The position numbers and the translations under genes were made by a program. Below the pieces are notes generated by a model. That model was not told the origin of the DNA. It worked only from the letters and a program-made list of their open reading frames with translations, and did not search any database. From Vreelandella lionensis (lineage in GTDB: Bacteria > Pseudomonadota > Gammaproteobacteria > Pseudomonadales > Halomonadaceae): a DNA stretch of 64,000 nucleotides. Positions 36,684-46,147 of this stretch are shown piece by piece. The stretch spans positions 1 through 64,000 of the forward strand of contig NZ_MWVI01000010.1 in assembly GCF_002087295.1 (NCBI RefSeq), in the 5' to 3' direction. Position 1 is the first letter of the stretch, and each line of letters opens with the position of its first letter.

Positions 36684-38326
36684 TGCTGCTCCCCTGACTG
36701 GTGCTGTTTGGCTTCTTCGCGCAGCACGAATTTTTGAATTTTGCGCGTCGATGTTTTGGGCAGCTCGCTAAAAATCACCGTCTTAGGCACTTTAAAGCTC
36801 GCGAGATGCTCACGGCAGTGGGCGATAATATCCGCCTCGGTGACCTCGCCGTAGCCAATTTTTAACTTAACAAACGCACAGGGCGTTTCGGCCCCACTTT
36901 TCGTCCGGCTTCGCGACGACCGCCGCCTCTTCAACCGCCGGATGGCTGTAAATGGCATCTTCCACTTCGATGGTGGAGATATTTTCACCGCCGGAGATGA
37001 TGATATCTTTCGAGCGGTCTTTAATCTCGATATAGCCGTCGGCGTGCCATACCGCCAAGTCGCCCGTGTGGTACCAGCCGCCCTTCAGCGCTTTTTCCGT
37101 CGCCTCGGCGTTTTTGAGATATCCCTTCATCACGTTGTTGCCGCGCATCAGGATTTCGCCGATGGTTTGGCCATCCTTGGCAACGGGTTCCAGCGTGACT
37201 GGATCGGCGACGCAGAGCGCTTCCAGCATGTGGTAGCGCACCCCTTGGCGGGCCTTGATTTTGGCACGGGCCTCCAGTGGCAGCTCGTTCCACGCCTCGC
37301 GCCAAGCACAGACCGTGACCGGGCCGTACACCTCGGTAAGCCCGTAAACGTGGGTCACTTCGATGCCCAGCTTTTCCACCCCTGCAATCACCGAGGCGGG
37401 CGGCGCGGCACCGGCGGTGGTCCTTTTACCGGATGATCAAACACCCGCTTTTGATCGGCTGGCAGGTTCACCAACCCATTGAGCACAATCGGCGCGCCGC
37501 TAAAGTGGGTGACGCCCTCTTCGGCAATAAGGTCGGTGATGCGTTTGGGATCGACTTTGCGCAGGCACACGCTAACGCCCGCATTGGCGGCAATGGTCCA
37601 GGGGAAGCACCAGCCGTTGCAGTGGAACATCGGCAGCGTCCACAGATACACCGGATGGTGGGGCATGGCCCACTCGAGAATATTACTCACCGCGTTCAGG
37701 TAAGCACCGCGATGGTGATACACCACGCCCTTGGGCTTGCCGGTGGTGCCGGAGGTGTAGTTCAGCGAAATCGCCTGCCACTCGTCGTCGGGCAGCCGAT
37801 AGGCGTAATCAGCGTCGCCCTCGGCCAGCAGCGCTTCGTACTCCAGCTCGCCAATGCCTTGGGTGTCGCCCAAAAACTCTGGGTCGGCTACATCGATGAT
37901 CAGCGGCTTGCTTTCCAACTTGGCAACCGCCGCTTGAATCACCTCGGCAAACTCAGGATCCACCAGAATCACCTTGGCTTCACCGTGGGCCAGCATATAG
38001 CTAGTGGCGTCGGCATCGAGGCGAATATTGAGCGTATTCAGCACGCAGCCCGCCAGCGGCACGCCGAAGTGGGCCTCGAACATCGCGGGAATATTGGGCA
38101 GCATGGCGGCCACCGTTTGCCCGGGTTGAATGCCGCGCTTTTCCAGCGCTGAGGCTAGCTGGCGGCAGCGTGTCCAGGTCTCTGCCCAGGTGCGGCGCGT
38201 TGCGCCATGCACGACCGCGGGGTAATCCGGATAAATAGCCGCCGAGCGCTCAATAAACGTGAGCGGTGAGAGCGCCACATGGTTGGCAGCGGTCGGCGGT
38301 AAGTCTTGTTCAAAGATGGAGGTCAT
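36680..38326 (-). pseudogene. AMP-dependent acyl-CoA synthetase, two compensating frameshifts
   Basis: Activates a fatty or aryl carboxylate to its CoA ester; about 548 residues restored. P-loop LNYTSGTTGKPKGVVYHHRG near 190, VTHVYGLTEVYGPVT (A5-like), and [20 protein letters not shown] with the Lys motif [16 protein letters not shown] at the C-terminus. One base is missing near 37418-37423 (correction gives VKGTTAGAAPPASVIAGVEK) and one C is extra at 36890-36891 (correction gives [17 protein letters not shown]). The first and third segments share a frame. ATG 38326 has AGGA upstream. Probably functional in the organism. Confidence 0.87.
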
Positions 38327-38433
38327 GATCGGTTCCTGCACTCTCGGTTTTATTATTGACGATTTTATTATGAGCGACGCTCGCGAATAGGCGATGCCTA
38401 ATGAACACCGCCGCCCTTAAGGCGGCGGGGACG

Positions 38434-40227
38434 TTAGTAGGCGGCGCTATCAAACTGGCCAAAACAGTGCCCACCAGCCTCAATCACGGCATGCTGGGCG
38501 CGGCCAACCGGCAGCCATTGGTGAATGGCAAACTCGGCGCTGCACAGTTTGGCGCGGTAAAACGGCTCATCGCTGCCGTCTTTTAACGCCTGTTGGGCAT
38601 GCAGCGCCGCGATGCCCATTTGCCAAGCGCACAGTACGTGCCCGGCAAGGTTCAACAGCGGCGTGGCGTACGCCTGTACGGCATCGGGGCCGTGTTCAGG
38701 GTCGCTGCCCTGCTCCAGTACCAAGGCCATGGCGGCGGGGAGGTCGTCAGCGCCCGCCGCGAGCGCACTGCCCATGCTGGCCAGCGACGCTTCACCCCGC
38801 AGCGCTTCGGCCGTTTTATGCACATCATCGATCAGCGCAGAGAGTGCCGCACCCCCGTCTCGCTGCAGTTTTCGGCCGGCCAAGTCCAGCGCTTGAATGC
38901 CGTTGGTGCCTTCATAGATAGGCGCAATGCGCGCATCCCGCAATAGCTGGGCCGCTCCGGTCTCTTCCACGTAGCCCATGCCGCCGTGCACCTGCACGCC
39001 CATAGAGGCAATATCCACCGCTTGGTCGGTCGAGAAGCTCTTCACAATCGGGATCAATACATCGGCGCAGGCCTGAGCGGCTTGGCGTTCGGCGTCGCTC
39101 TCTGCACGGCGAGCGATATCTAACTGCCCGGCACAGTAGAGCGCCAGGGCACGCAGCGCATCGGTACGGGCACGCATAGAGAGCAGCATCCGGCGCACGT
39201 CAAAGTGGTCGCTGATCGTGCATTCGCTGCCGCCCCGCTGTTTGGGGGAGCGGCCCTGGGTACGGTCGTGGGCGTAGGCAAAGGCGTGTTGGCAGGCGCG
39301 TTCGGCCACGCCAATTCCTTGTATGCCCACTTTATGGCGCGCCTCGTTCATCATGGTAAACATGTGGTTCAGGCCGCGGCCTTCCTCGCCTACGAGGTAG
39401 CCCACGGCACCGCCGTTTTCCCCAAAGCTCAGCGTACAGGTGGGCGAGCCGTGAATGCCGAGCTTATGCTCGATGGAGGCGCAGGTGACGTCATTTCGCT
39501 CGCCGAGCGTGCCGTCGTCGTTCACCAGAAATTTGGGAACCAGGAACAGTGAAATGCCCTTATTACCTTCCGGGGCATCGGGCTTACGGGCAAGGACGAG
39601 GTGAATGATGTTCTCGGCGGCGTCGTGTTCGCCCCAGGTGATGTAGATCTTTTGGCCGCTAATGCGGTAGCGCTCGCCTTCAGGAACGGCTTTGGTGCGC
39701 ACTTTGGAGAGGTCCGACCCCGCTTGGGGTTCGGTGAGGTTCATGGTGCCAGTCCAGGAGCCTTCGACCAGTTTAGGTAGGTAGGTCGCTTTTAAGGCAT
39801 CGCTGCCGTGATGGGCCAGCGCCTCAATGGCACCGGCGGTGAGCATCGGGCATAGCCCTAACGCCATGTTCGCGCCGTGGAGCATTTCCTGTACCGCGCT
39901 GGCCACCACTTCGGGTAGGTTCTGCCCGCCCAGCTCTTCAGACACGCCAATACCGTTCCAGCCGCCTTCAACATAGGCGTGATAGGCGGCGGCAAAGCCT
40001 TCAGGAGTGGTGACGCTGCCATCAGTATGGCGCTTAGCCCCCTGGCGGTCGCCCGTGCTGTTGAGCGGGCCCCAGACATCGCCCGCCAGTTTCGCAGCCT
40101 CTTCCAGCACAGCCTCGACGAGATCAGGCGTCGCCTCTTCAAACCCCGGCAACGCCAAGGAGCGGTGCGCTAACATCTCTTCGAGCACAAAGCGCAGATC
40201 GCGGACCGGCGCGGCGTAGTAATTCAT
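38434..40227 (-). CDS. Acyl-CoA dehydrogenase (FadE-like, long C-terminal domain)
   Basis: FAD-dependent first step of beta-oxidation. The 597 residues include LTEPQAGSDLSKVRTKAVPE near 150, KIYITWGEHD, the MNEARHKVGIQGIGVAERAC helix, and the catalytic Glu in PIYEGTNGIQALDLAGRKL near 440. The additional C-terminal domain of about 130 residues is typical of this 590-600-residue bacterial subfamily. It heads the catabolic group; about 107 bases separate it from the synthetase gene. Confidence 0.93.
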   Translation of the reverse strand: MNYYAAPVRDLRFVLEEMLAHRSLALPGFEEATPDLVEAVLEEAAKLAGDVWGPLNSTGDRQGAKRHTDGSVTTPEGFAAAYHAYVEGGWNGIGVSEELGGQNLPEVVASAVQEMLHGANMALGLCPMLTAGAIEALAHHGSDALKATYLPKLVEGSWTGTMNLTEPQAGSDLSKVRTKAVPEGERYRISGQKIYITWGEHDAAENIIHLVLARKPDAPEGNKGISLFLVPKFLVNDDGTLGERNDVTCASIEHKLGIHGSPTCTLSFGENGGAVGYLVGEEGRGLNHMFTMMNEARHKVGIQGIGVAERACQHAFAYAHDRTQGRSPKQRGGSECTISDHFDVRRMLLSMRARTDALRALALYCAGQLDIARRAESDAERQAAQACADVLIPIVKSFSTDQAVDIASMGVQVHGGMGYVEETGAAQLLRDARIAPIYEGTNGIQALDLAGRKLQRDGGAALSALIDDVHKTAEALRGEASLASMGSALAAGADDLPAAMALVLEQGSDPEHGPDAVQAYATPLLNLAGHVLCAWQMGIAALHAQQALKDGSDEPFYRAKLCSAEFAIHQWLPVGRAQHAVIEAGGHCFGQFDSAAY

Positions 40228-40341
40228 GGCAAAACCTCAGGCAAATGCGGTGAAATAGTAAAAACACTATCGCCGATAGTAGTTTCCCTACTTCTTCCAC
40301 ACCATTAGCCCAAGGTCTCACCTGTTAACCGTCTTAGCGGC

Positions 40342-41712
40342 TTAATTGCGCACCTCAGTTTCCACATCGTCGTAGTAGGTAATGTGGCTTTCATCTTCCT
40401 GGGGCGGCCCCACCACCGGCTCGGCCACGTCTACCTCAGGCACTACGTCCGAAAGGCCTTCCAGGTGCTCGTGTTCAAGCGCCCCTTGTACCAGCTCCTC
40501 TGTCACCACCAGTTCGGCACCGGCGGCGGTCATCGGGGTTGTGGGTGTAAAGGGTGCCACCGGCACCGGTGCCGGACGCACGCTACGCCGCCAGCCGAAG
40601 AACAGTACGAAGAACAGGCTTAGCGCACCAAACGCCCAGAACAGGCCCGCATCGCCCATGGCGGTCATCACCGGCGAGATCATCAGCGGGCTGATGGTGG
40701 CACCAATCGAGTTAATCAACAGAAGGCCCTGGCTCATGCGCACCAAGGCACCAGCAGGCGCGCGGTCGGCGGCATGGCTAACGGCCACCGGGTAAAGCCC
40801 GAACACGCCTCCTCCCAGTAAAAAGAGCAGCACGGCGAGCAGCGGCGTGGAGAGCGGCAACCACAGCATGGCCGCTGAAATCACTACGCAGAAGGCGCTG
40901 ATACCAATCAGCACCATTTGGCGATCATGGCGATCCGACCAGCGGCCAATGGGGTACTGCAGCAACATCGCGCCAAGGACGAGCACGGCCATCATCTGGC
41001 CTACCTCGTTTACGCTCATACCAATGCGCTGTAGATAAAGCGGCAGCAGCGTATAAGCAGCGGCCACCACCATGCCAGAACCTAGACTGCCCATCACGCC
41101 GGTGGGTGTCATGGTAATCAAGCGGAGAGGCGGTAGCGGTTCGGCGTGTTCGATCAGCGGCGACACGCGGGGAATCATCGCCATCGGCAGTACCGAGAGC
41201 GACGCCAACAGGCCAATTACCATAAAGGGCGCGGTGTCGCCCATGGCGCTGGTGACACCGAGCATGAGCTGCCCCAACACACCGGCGGCATAAAGAGAGA
41301 TCATATAAAGCGCCAGCAGACGGCCGCGCACTTTCTGGTCGCCCGCTGTGAGCAGCCAGCTTTCAATGACCAGATAAACACCCACCGTGGCCCAGCCGCC
41401 AATCAACCGCAGCGCAAACCATGCCCAGGGTTCAAAGAAAAGGCCTTGCAGCAGTACCGTCACTGCGACCAGCGAGGCAAAGCTGCCGTAAGCGCGGATA
41501 TGGCCGATGCGCAGCAGCAGGCGGTCATTGACCATGGCACCCAGGGCTAGGCCGATGAAATAGGCTGACGAGACTATCCCGATCACCGTCGCCGATTCAC
41601 CTGCTGCGTCTAAGCGCACGGTAATCAGCGTGGCGAGAAAGCCATTGCCAATCCCAAGAATAAACAGCCCTAGTAGGGGCGCTAGCGCCATGGCCAGCAG
41701 TTGCCGCGACAT
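40342..41712 (-). CDS. MFS transporter (YcaD-like) with acidic C-terminal tail
   Basis: Twelve-helix major facilitator protein of 456 residues; helix 2-3 loop LALGAMVNDRLLLRIGHIRA and the second-half signature YPIGRWSDRHDRQMVLIG. The last 75 residues form a hydrophilic tail rich in Glu, Asp, Pro and Val (PEVDVAEPVVGPPQEDESHI), longer than in E. coli YcaD and presumably cytoplasmic. Substrate unknown. Confidence 0.87.
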   Translation of the reverse strand: MSRQLLAMALAPLLGLFILGIGNGFLATLITVRLDAAGESATVIGIVSSAYFIGLALGAMVNDRLLLRIGHIRAYGSFASLVAVTVLLQGLFFEPWAWFALRLIGGWATVGVYLVIESWLLTAGDQKVRGRLLALYMISLYAAGVLGQLMLGVTSAMGDTAPFMVIGLLASLSVLPMAMIPRVSPLIEHAEPLPPLRLITMTPTGVMGSLGSGMVVAAAYTLLPLYLQRIGMSVNEVGQMMAVLVLGAMLLQYPIGRWSDRHDRQMVLIGISAFCVVISAAMLWLPLSTPLLAVLLFLLGGGVFGLYPVAVSHAADRAPAGALVRMSQGLLLINSIGATISPLMISPVMTAMGDAGLFWAFGALSLFFVLFFGWRRSVRPAPVPVAPFTPTTPMTAAGAELVVTEELVQGALEHEHLEGLSDVVPEVDVAEPVVGPPQEDESHITYYDDVETEVRN

Positions 41713-41856
41713 GCGTACCTCACCTGCTCAATGGATGAATCGTTGCCGTTAACACGCCATCACATCAAACAGGCAAGAAAACGGGCGCGCAATTATTGCT
41801 TCCATAGGCGCAAAGTCAATGCTTTTTCGCCCTTATGGCAAGCAGATTAGTGTTTT

Positions 41857-42486
41857 CTAAAAATTACCACGTCGTTGCCAGTAAATTCGACTGTTTAAAC
41901 CCTGTTCAGCCGCCCACCAACGGAAGGTCGCTTCACTAAAAAAGCAGACGTGGGTTGGGTCGTTAATATAGTGCCAGCGGGCGAAGGCTTCTTGGCTAGT
42001 GACCCGCTTGGTCATCAGCCCAAGATAGCCTCCGGGTAGCAGTTGCGCGACCCGCTGGTTCAGCACCTCGCCCGGTGCCGCCAAGTGCTCCACTACTTCG
42101 GTGGCGGTAATGAAATCATACTGGCGGTTCAGGTGCGCATCATGGGGCGCGTAAAAGATGTCATACACATCTATATCAAAGCCCGCTTCCTCAAACATCA
42201 CCGAGAGCGTTGGCCCAGGGCCGCAGCCAAAATCCAGCCCTCTTTGCGCCAGGAGCTAGCTTTGCTGCTAACGGATTAAATAAACGCCCCAAAAAGCGCC
42301 GATATCCCGTATCCTGCGGCGAGTTTGGTGCTGGTCGTACTCGGCTTTTTCAGCGGCAGCGGTTAAATGCTGCTCGCTAGGCACAAACACTAGCGCACAC
42401 GTGGCACACTGGTAGTAATCACGGCGACGGTCTTGGTGGTACAGCGCAGGCTCCTGCGCGTGGCATAGCGGACAGCGTCGCATCAT
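41857..42486 (-). pseudogene. Zinc-ribbon class I methyltransferase, two compensating frameshifts
   Basis: SAM-dependent methyltransferase-like protein, about 209 residues restored. A zinc ribbon begins the protein (RCPLCHAQ and YYQCATCALVF); then the SAM-binding motif I GLDFGCGPGPTLSVMFEEAG appears only after correction, and motif IV-like DFITATEVVEHLAAPGEVLN follows. One base is missing in the plus-strand TTT 42324-42326 and one is extra at 42241. Substrate unknown; related proteins methylate sugars or small molecules. Confidence 0.8.
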
Positions 42487-42526
42487 CGTATTCTCTGGTT
42501 TTTACGTTTGTATTAAGGAAAGAGGC

Positions 42527-42910
42527 ATGCTCTCAGGTCTGGATCATCTTGTGGTTACCGTGACCGATATGGGTCGCGCAGTGGATTTTTACTCTCGCGT
42601 ACTGGGCCTGGATGTGCGTTATCGGGACGCACAGGGCGTTGACTTGATGCTGGGTGACACGGCCCTGCGCTTGCACCAAACCGACACCGATATCGCGCCG
42701 ATCTCAGCCACGCCGACACCGGGCAGCCTGGACTTATGCTTGCGCTGCCAGCTGCCGTTGGATGAATTCAAGCAGCACCTGGATGCCTTAGCCATTGAGG
42801 TAGAGCTTGGCCCCGTGGCCCGCCAGGGTGCCAGCGGCCCGATTGAGTCGCTTTACCTGCGCGACCCCGATGGCAACCTACTGGAAATCTGCCGCCCGGC
42901 AGCGCGTTAA
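42527..42910 (+). CDS. VOC family (glyoxalase-like) protein
   Basis: A 127-residue single-module vicinal-oxygen-chelate protein, with metal-ligand candidates His in GLDHLVVTVTDMGRAVDFYS and Glu in LYLRDPDGNLLEICRP at the C-terminus. The duplicated beta-alpha-beta pattern fits glyoxalase/bleomycin-resistance folds. Function cannot be specified. AAGGAA precedes the ATG at a short distance; divergent from the methyltransferase gene. Confidence 0.87.
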   Translation: MLSGLDHLVVTVTDMGRAVDFYSRVLGLDVRYRDAQGVDLMLGDTALRLHQTDTDIAPISATPTPGSLDLCLRCQLPLDEFKQHLDALAIEVELGPVARQGASGPIESLYLRDPDGNLLEICRPAAR

Positions 42911-43030
42911 GCGCTCAACCCTAGGCGTGGGTGGCCTGCGGGTGATAAGTCACACCGCCCACGCTATCATAGCGCGCAGAAAAGGTGTCCGCTGGATGCT
43001 CGAATTGAACTGAATAGAGAAGGTACGCCC

Positions 43031-43427
43031 ATGCGCGATGACGCCCAATTGGAAGGCGAAGTGGTCAACCACCACGCTTCGTCGGAAGAGACCTCCCCCG
43101 CCCCAGACACTACCATGGCCATGGTGATTTAACGCTCTCTACCTAGCAAGCTTTGTGTTGGGTTTTACGTCACTGATCGGCGTGATTATTGCTTATGTCT
43201 ACCGCGGCAAAGGTCCAGTATGGCTAGATGAGCACTACCGCTATCAGATCCGCACCTTCTGGATTGGTCTGCTCTACGGCAGTAATGCTATGCTGCTTAC
43301 CCTGATTCTTGTTGGCTTCCCCATGCTGTTGGCGCTGGTCGTGTGGTTTATTGTGCGCTGCGTAAAGGGCTTTAAAGGGCTGCAGGAGAAGCGCGCGCCC
43401 TCCAATGTCGATAGCTGGCTGCTGTAA
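43031..43427 (+). pseudogene. DUF4870 membrane protein, one frameshift (paralogue of 44376-44726)
   Basis: About 131 residues when corrected: polar N-terminal 30 residues, then a three-helix membrane part (SLIGVIIAYVYRGKGPVWLD, EHYRYQIRTFWIGLLYGSNA, LILVGFPMLLALVVWFIVRC). ATG GTG ATT is followed by TAA; removing one A from 43131-43132 gives MVIYALYLASFVLGF, matching YALYLAGLV in the downstream paralogue. The gene ends 3 bases before the lipid A acyltransferase gene. Confidence 0.82.
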
Positions 43428-43430
43428 CCC

Positions 43431-44363
43431 ATGACCGAACAGGCAACTCCCCCAGCATCGCGCTTTCAAGCCCGTGCCATTTCTACACTGTGGCGCACGC
43501 TTTCTCGCTGGCCAGTGCGCGGGCTGTGGCACATCGCGGCCTTCGTTGGGCCCCAGGTCTATCGCTTTAGCAAGCGCGAGCGCCAGGTGACAGAGATCAA
43601 CCTGGAAGTGGTGTATCCCAATACACCTGCCAACCAGCGCAAATCCCTGGCCAAACAAAGCCTTCAGCACTCCACCGCGACGATGTTAGAACTCGGCCAC
43701 GCCTGGATGGCCCCGCCCGAGAAGGTAGAAACCAGCGTTTTAGCGGTACATGGCCGCGACAAGCTGGATAACGCTCGGGCTGAAGGGCGCGGCGTGATCG
43801 TGCTGGCCCCCCATTTTGGCAACTGGGAAGTGCTGAACTTTTGGCTCTCCAGCCACTTTCCGTTTACCGCCATGTACGAACCGCCCAAAATCGCTGACTT
43901 AGAGCCGATTATCCGCCATGGCCGCGAGCGCATGGGCGCGAAGCTAGTACCCACTAACTCACGGGGCGTAGCGGCACTGCTCAAAGCGCTGAAGCGTAGC
44001 GAGGCCATTGGTATTTTGCCGGACCAAGAGCCGGACTGGGGTAGCGGCGTGTTTGCGCCGTTCTATGGCCGCGATGCCTATACCGCGACGCTGTTACCCA
44101 AACTGGTGGCGCGCACACAGGCACGGGTGGTCACCGGTGTGGCCCTTCGTATTCCTGGCAAAGGCTTCGAGATCCACTTCCTAGATGCTGACGAGCGGGT
44201 GTATAGCGCTGATGATACAGAGTCAGCTACCGGCGTGAATGCCAGCGTTGAAGCCTCCATTGCCCTGGACCCGGCGCAGTATCAGTGGGAGTACAAACGC
44301 TACCGCAAAGTGGTGGAAGAGCAGCAAGGGCTGCCTAACGCCAACGATTTCCGTCTCTATTAA
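43431..44363 (+). CDS. LpxL/HtrB-type lipid A acyltransferase
   Basis: Adds a secondary acyl chain to lipid A at the inner membrane. 310 residues with the catalytic H(X)4E motif in APHFGNWEVLNFWL near 128, a later EPPKIADLEPIIRHGRERMG segment and the PDQEPDWGSGVFAPFYGRDA block near 200. The usual N-terminal membrane anchor is weak. It sits between two DUF4870 genes in what appears to be one operon. Confidence 0.88.
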   Translation: MTEQATPPASRFQARAISTLWRTLSRWPVRGLWHIAAFVGPQVYRFSKRERQVTEINLEVVYPNTPANQRKSLAKQSLQHSTATMLELGHAWMAPPEKVETSVLAVHGRDKLDNARAEGRGVIVLAPHFGNWEVLNFWLSSHFPFTAMYEPPKIADLEPIIRHGRERMGAKLVPTNSRGVAALLKALKRSEAIGILPDQEPDWGSGVFAPFYGRDAYTATLLPKLVARTQARVVTGVALRIPGKGFEIHFLDADERVYSADDTESATGVNASVEASIALDPAQYQWEYKRYRKVVEEQQGLPNANDFRLY

Positions 44364-44375
44364 GTGAGGATGGGC

Positions 44376-44726
44376 ATGACTGAGCAGTACCTCTCCAAAC
44401 AGGATACGCGTCCCACGCAAATTATTTATGCCCTCTATTTAGCAGGGCTAGTCACGGCTAATGTCACGCTATTGATCGGTGTGATTATCGCCTATGTCTA
44501 TCGCAAAGAAGCAGCGCCTTGGCTACAGGCCCACTACCGCTACCTCATCCGCACGTTCTGGATCGGCAGCCTCTACTTTATCGTCACGTTTACCCTGAGC
44601 CTGATCTTTATCGGTACGCTGCTCTGGCCGCTGCTGGTGGTATGGCTAGGCGTGCGCTGCATTATCGGTTGGGTGGCGGTGCGTAAAGGCCAGCCACCGG
44701 CACGGCCCGGTAGCTGGCTCTGGTAA
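44376..44726 (+). CDS. DUF4870 membrane protein (paralogue of 43031-43427)
   Basis: 116 residues from ATG 44376: cytoplasmic N-terminus, then three membrane helices. It shares with its paralogue the pattern YALYLA, LIGVIIAYVYR, HYRYLIRTFWIGSLY and a Ser-Trp-Leu ending, so the two arose by duplication around the acyltransferase gene. Function of the family is unknown. GAGGATGG lies just before the start. An earlier GTG at 44364 would add four residues. Confidence 0.85.
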   Translation: MTEQYLSKQDTRPTQIIYALYLAGLVTANVTLLIGVIIAYVYRKEAAPWLQAHYRYLIRTFWIGSLYFIVTFTLSLIFIGTLLWPLLVVWLGVRCIIGWVAVRKGQPPARPGSWLW

Positions 44727-44736
44727 GTGCGCTCAA

Positions 44737-46147
44737 TTACTCGTCGCTGTGGCGAGCGTACACGTCATCCAACCGCTCGATATCATCCTCGCCCAGGTAG
44801 CTACCAGACTGCACTTCGATCAGCTCCAGCGGGATTTTGCCCGGGTTCTCCAAACGGTGCAGCGCGCCAATGGGGATGTAAGTGGACTGGTTCTCGCTGA
44901 CCAAAAACGTGCGTTCACCCACCGTCACCTTAGCCGTGCCGCTGACCACCACCCAGTGCTCGGCACGGTGGTGGTGGCGCTGCAGCGAAAGCCGCGCCCC
45001 AGGGCGCACGGTAATATGCTTCACTTGGTAGCGCTCGCCGCTGTCCATGGCTTGAAAGCTGCCCCAAGGGCGATGGACCTGCGGCGAGGTATGCGGCTCG
45101 CTGCGCCCGGCCTGGGTCAGCGCCGCGACAAGCTGCTTAACGCCCTGCACCTTGTCGCGATGGGCCACCAGTACACTGTCCGACGTTTCCACCACGATCA
45201 GGTCTTCCACGCCAAGTGTGGCCACCAATCGGTGGTTCGCTACCACTAACGAGCGCTGAGTATCGCTCAACACCCCATCCCCGGTGACCACATTGCCCGC
45301 TGCATCAGGCGTATGGGTCGCCATCAGCGCATCGAAGCTGCCTATATCGCTCCATTGGGCATCCAAAGGCACCACGGCCGCTTGGGAAGCAGTGCTCCAT
45401 GACCGCGTAATCGATCGATTCGCTGGGGCAGCGCTGGAACGCCTGCTCGTCCAAGCGCAGAAAATCCAAGTCACGGTGGGCGCGGGCTACGGCTTCTTGG
45501 CAGGCGGCCAGCATGTCTGGCTGAAGCCGTTCAAGTTCCGCCAAATAGCGGGAGGCGCGCAGCAAGAACATGCCGCTATTCCAGAGCGTATCGCCCTGCT
45601 CAAGCAATGCTTTGGCGCGCTCTAGCGCGGGTTTTTCGATGAACGCCTCCAGATGGTGCCCTGCCCCCAGCGCATTGCCACAGGCAATGTAGCCGTAGCC
45701 GGTTTCTGGGTGCGTCGGCACCACGCCAAAGGTGACCAAATAGCCCTGCTCCGCGAGCGGTTCAGCACGCTGCACGCTATCGGTAAACGCTAGCGCATCG
45801 CCTATCACGTGGTCTGCAGGTAACACCAGCAGCAGCGGGTCTTCGCCCGATTGCCTTGCCAGCAGTGCCGCGCAGGCAATCGCCGGGGCGGTATTGCGCC
45901 CTGCTGGCTCTAGTACAATCTGGCCCTCTTGCTGAACTTCGCGAAGTTGCTCGGCCATTAAGAACCGGTGCGAGTGGTGGCCCATCAGCATGGGTGGTAG
46001 CGTCGCAAACCCCTCCAGCCGTGCGAGGGTCTGCTGAAGCAAACTCTGCGCGCCGGTTAAACGTAAAAACTGTTTGGGCATCTGCTCGCGGGAAAGCGGC
46101 CAAAGCCGGGTGCCGCTGCCACCGCTCAGAATAACCGGTTGAATCAT
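44737..46147 (-). pseudogene. manC: Mannose-1-phosphate guanylyltransferase / mannose-6-phosphate isomerase, one frameshift
   Basis: Makes GDP-mannose for polysaccharide synthesis; type II bifunctional enzyme of about 469 residues restored. N-terminal nucleotidyltransferase signature ILSGGSGTRLWPLSREQMPK, VLPADHVIGD, FIEKP; the C-terminal cupin isomerase part has RPWGSFQAMDSGERYQVKHI and RLSLQRHHHRAEHWVVVSG. At plus-strand 45387-45388 (AA) one base is extra; correction gives DYAVMEHCSQAAVVPLDAQW. ATG 46147 overlaps the stop of the sulfatase-like gene (ATGA). Confidence 0.9.

Noticed and set aside
35793..36771. Long plus-strand open frames over the 3-hydroxyacyl-CoA dehydrogenase gene
   Set aside because: Antisense to a clear dehydrogenase; composition rich in His, Arg and Ser without domain similarity.
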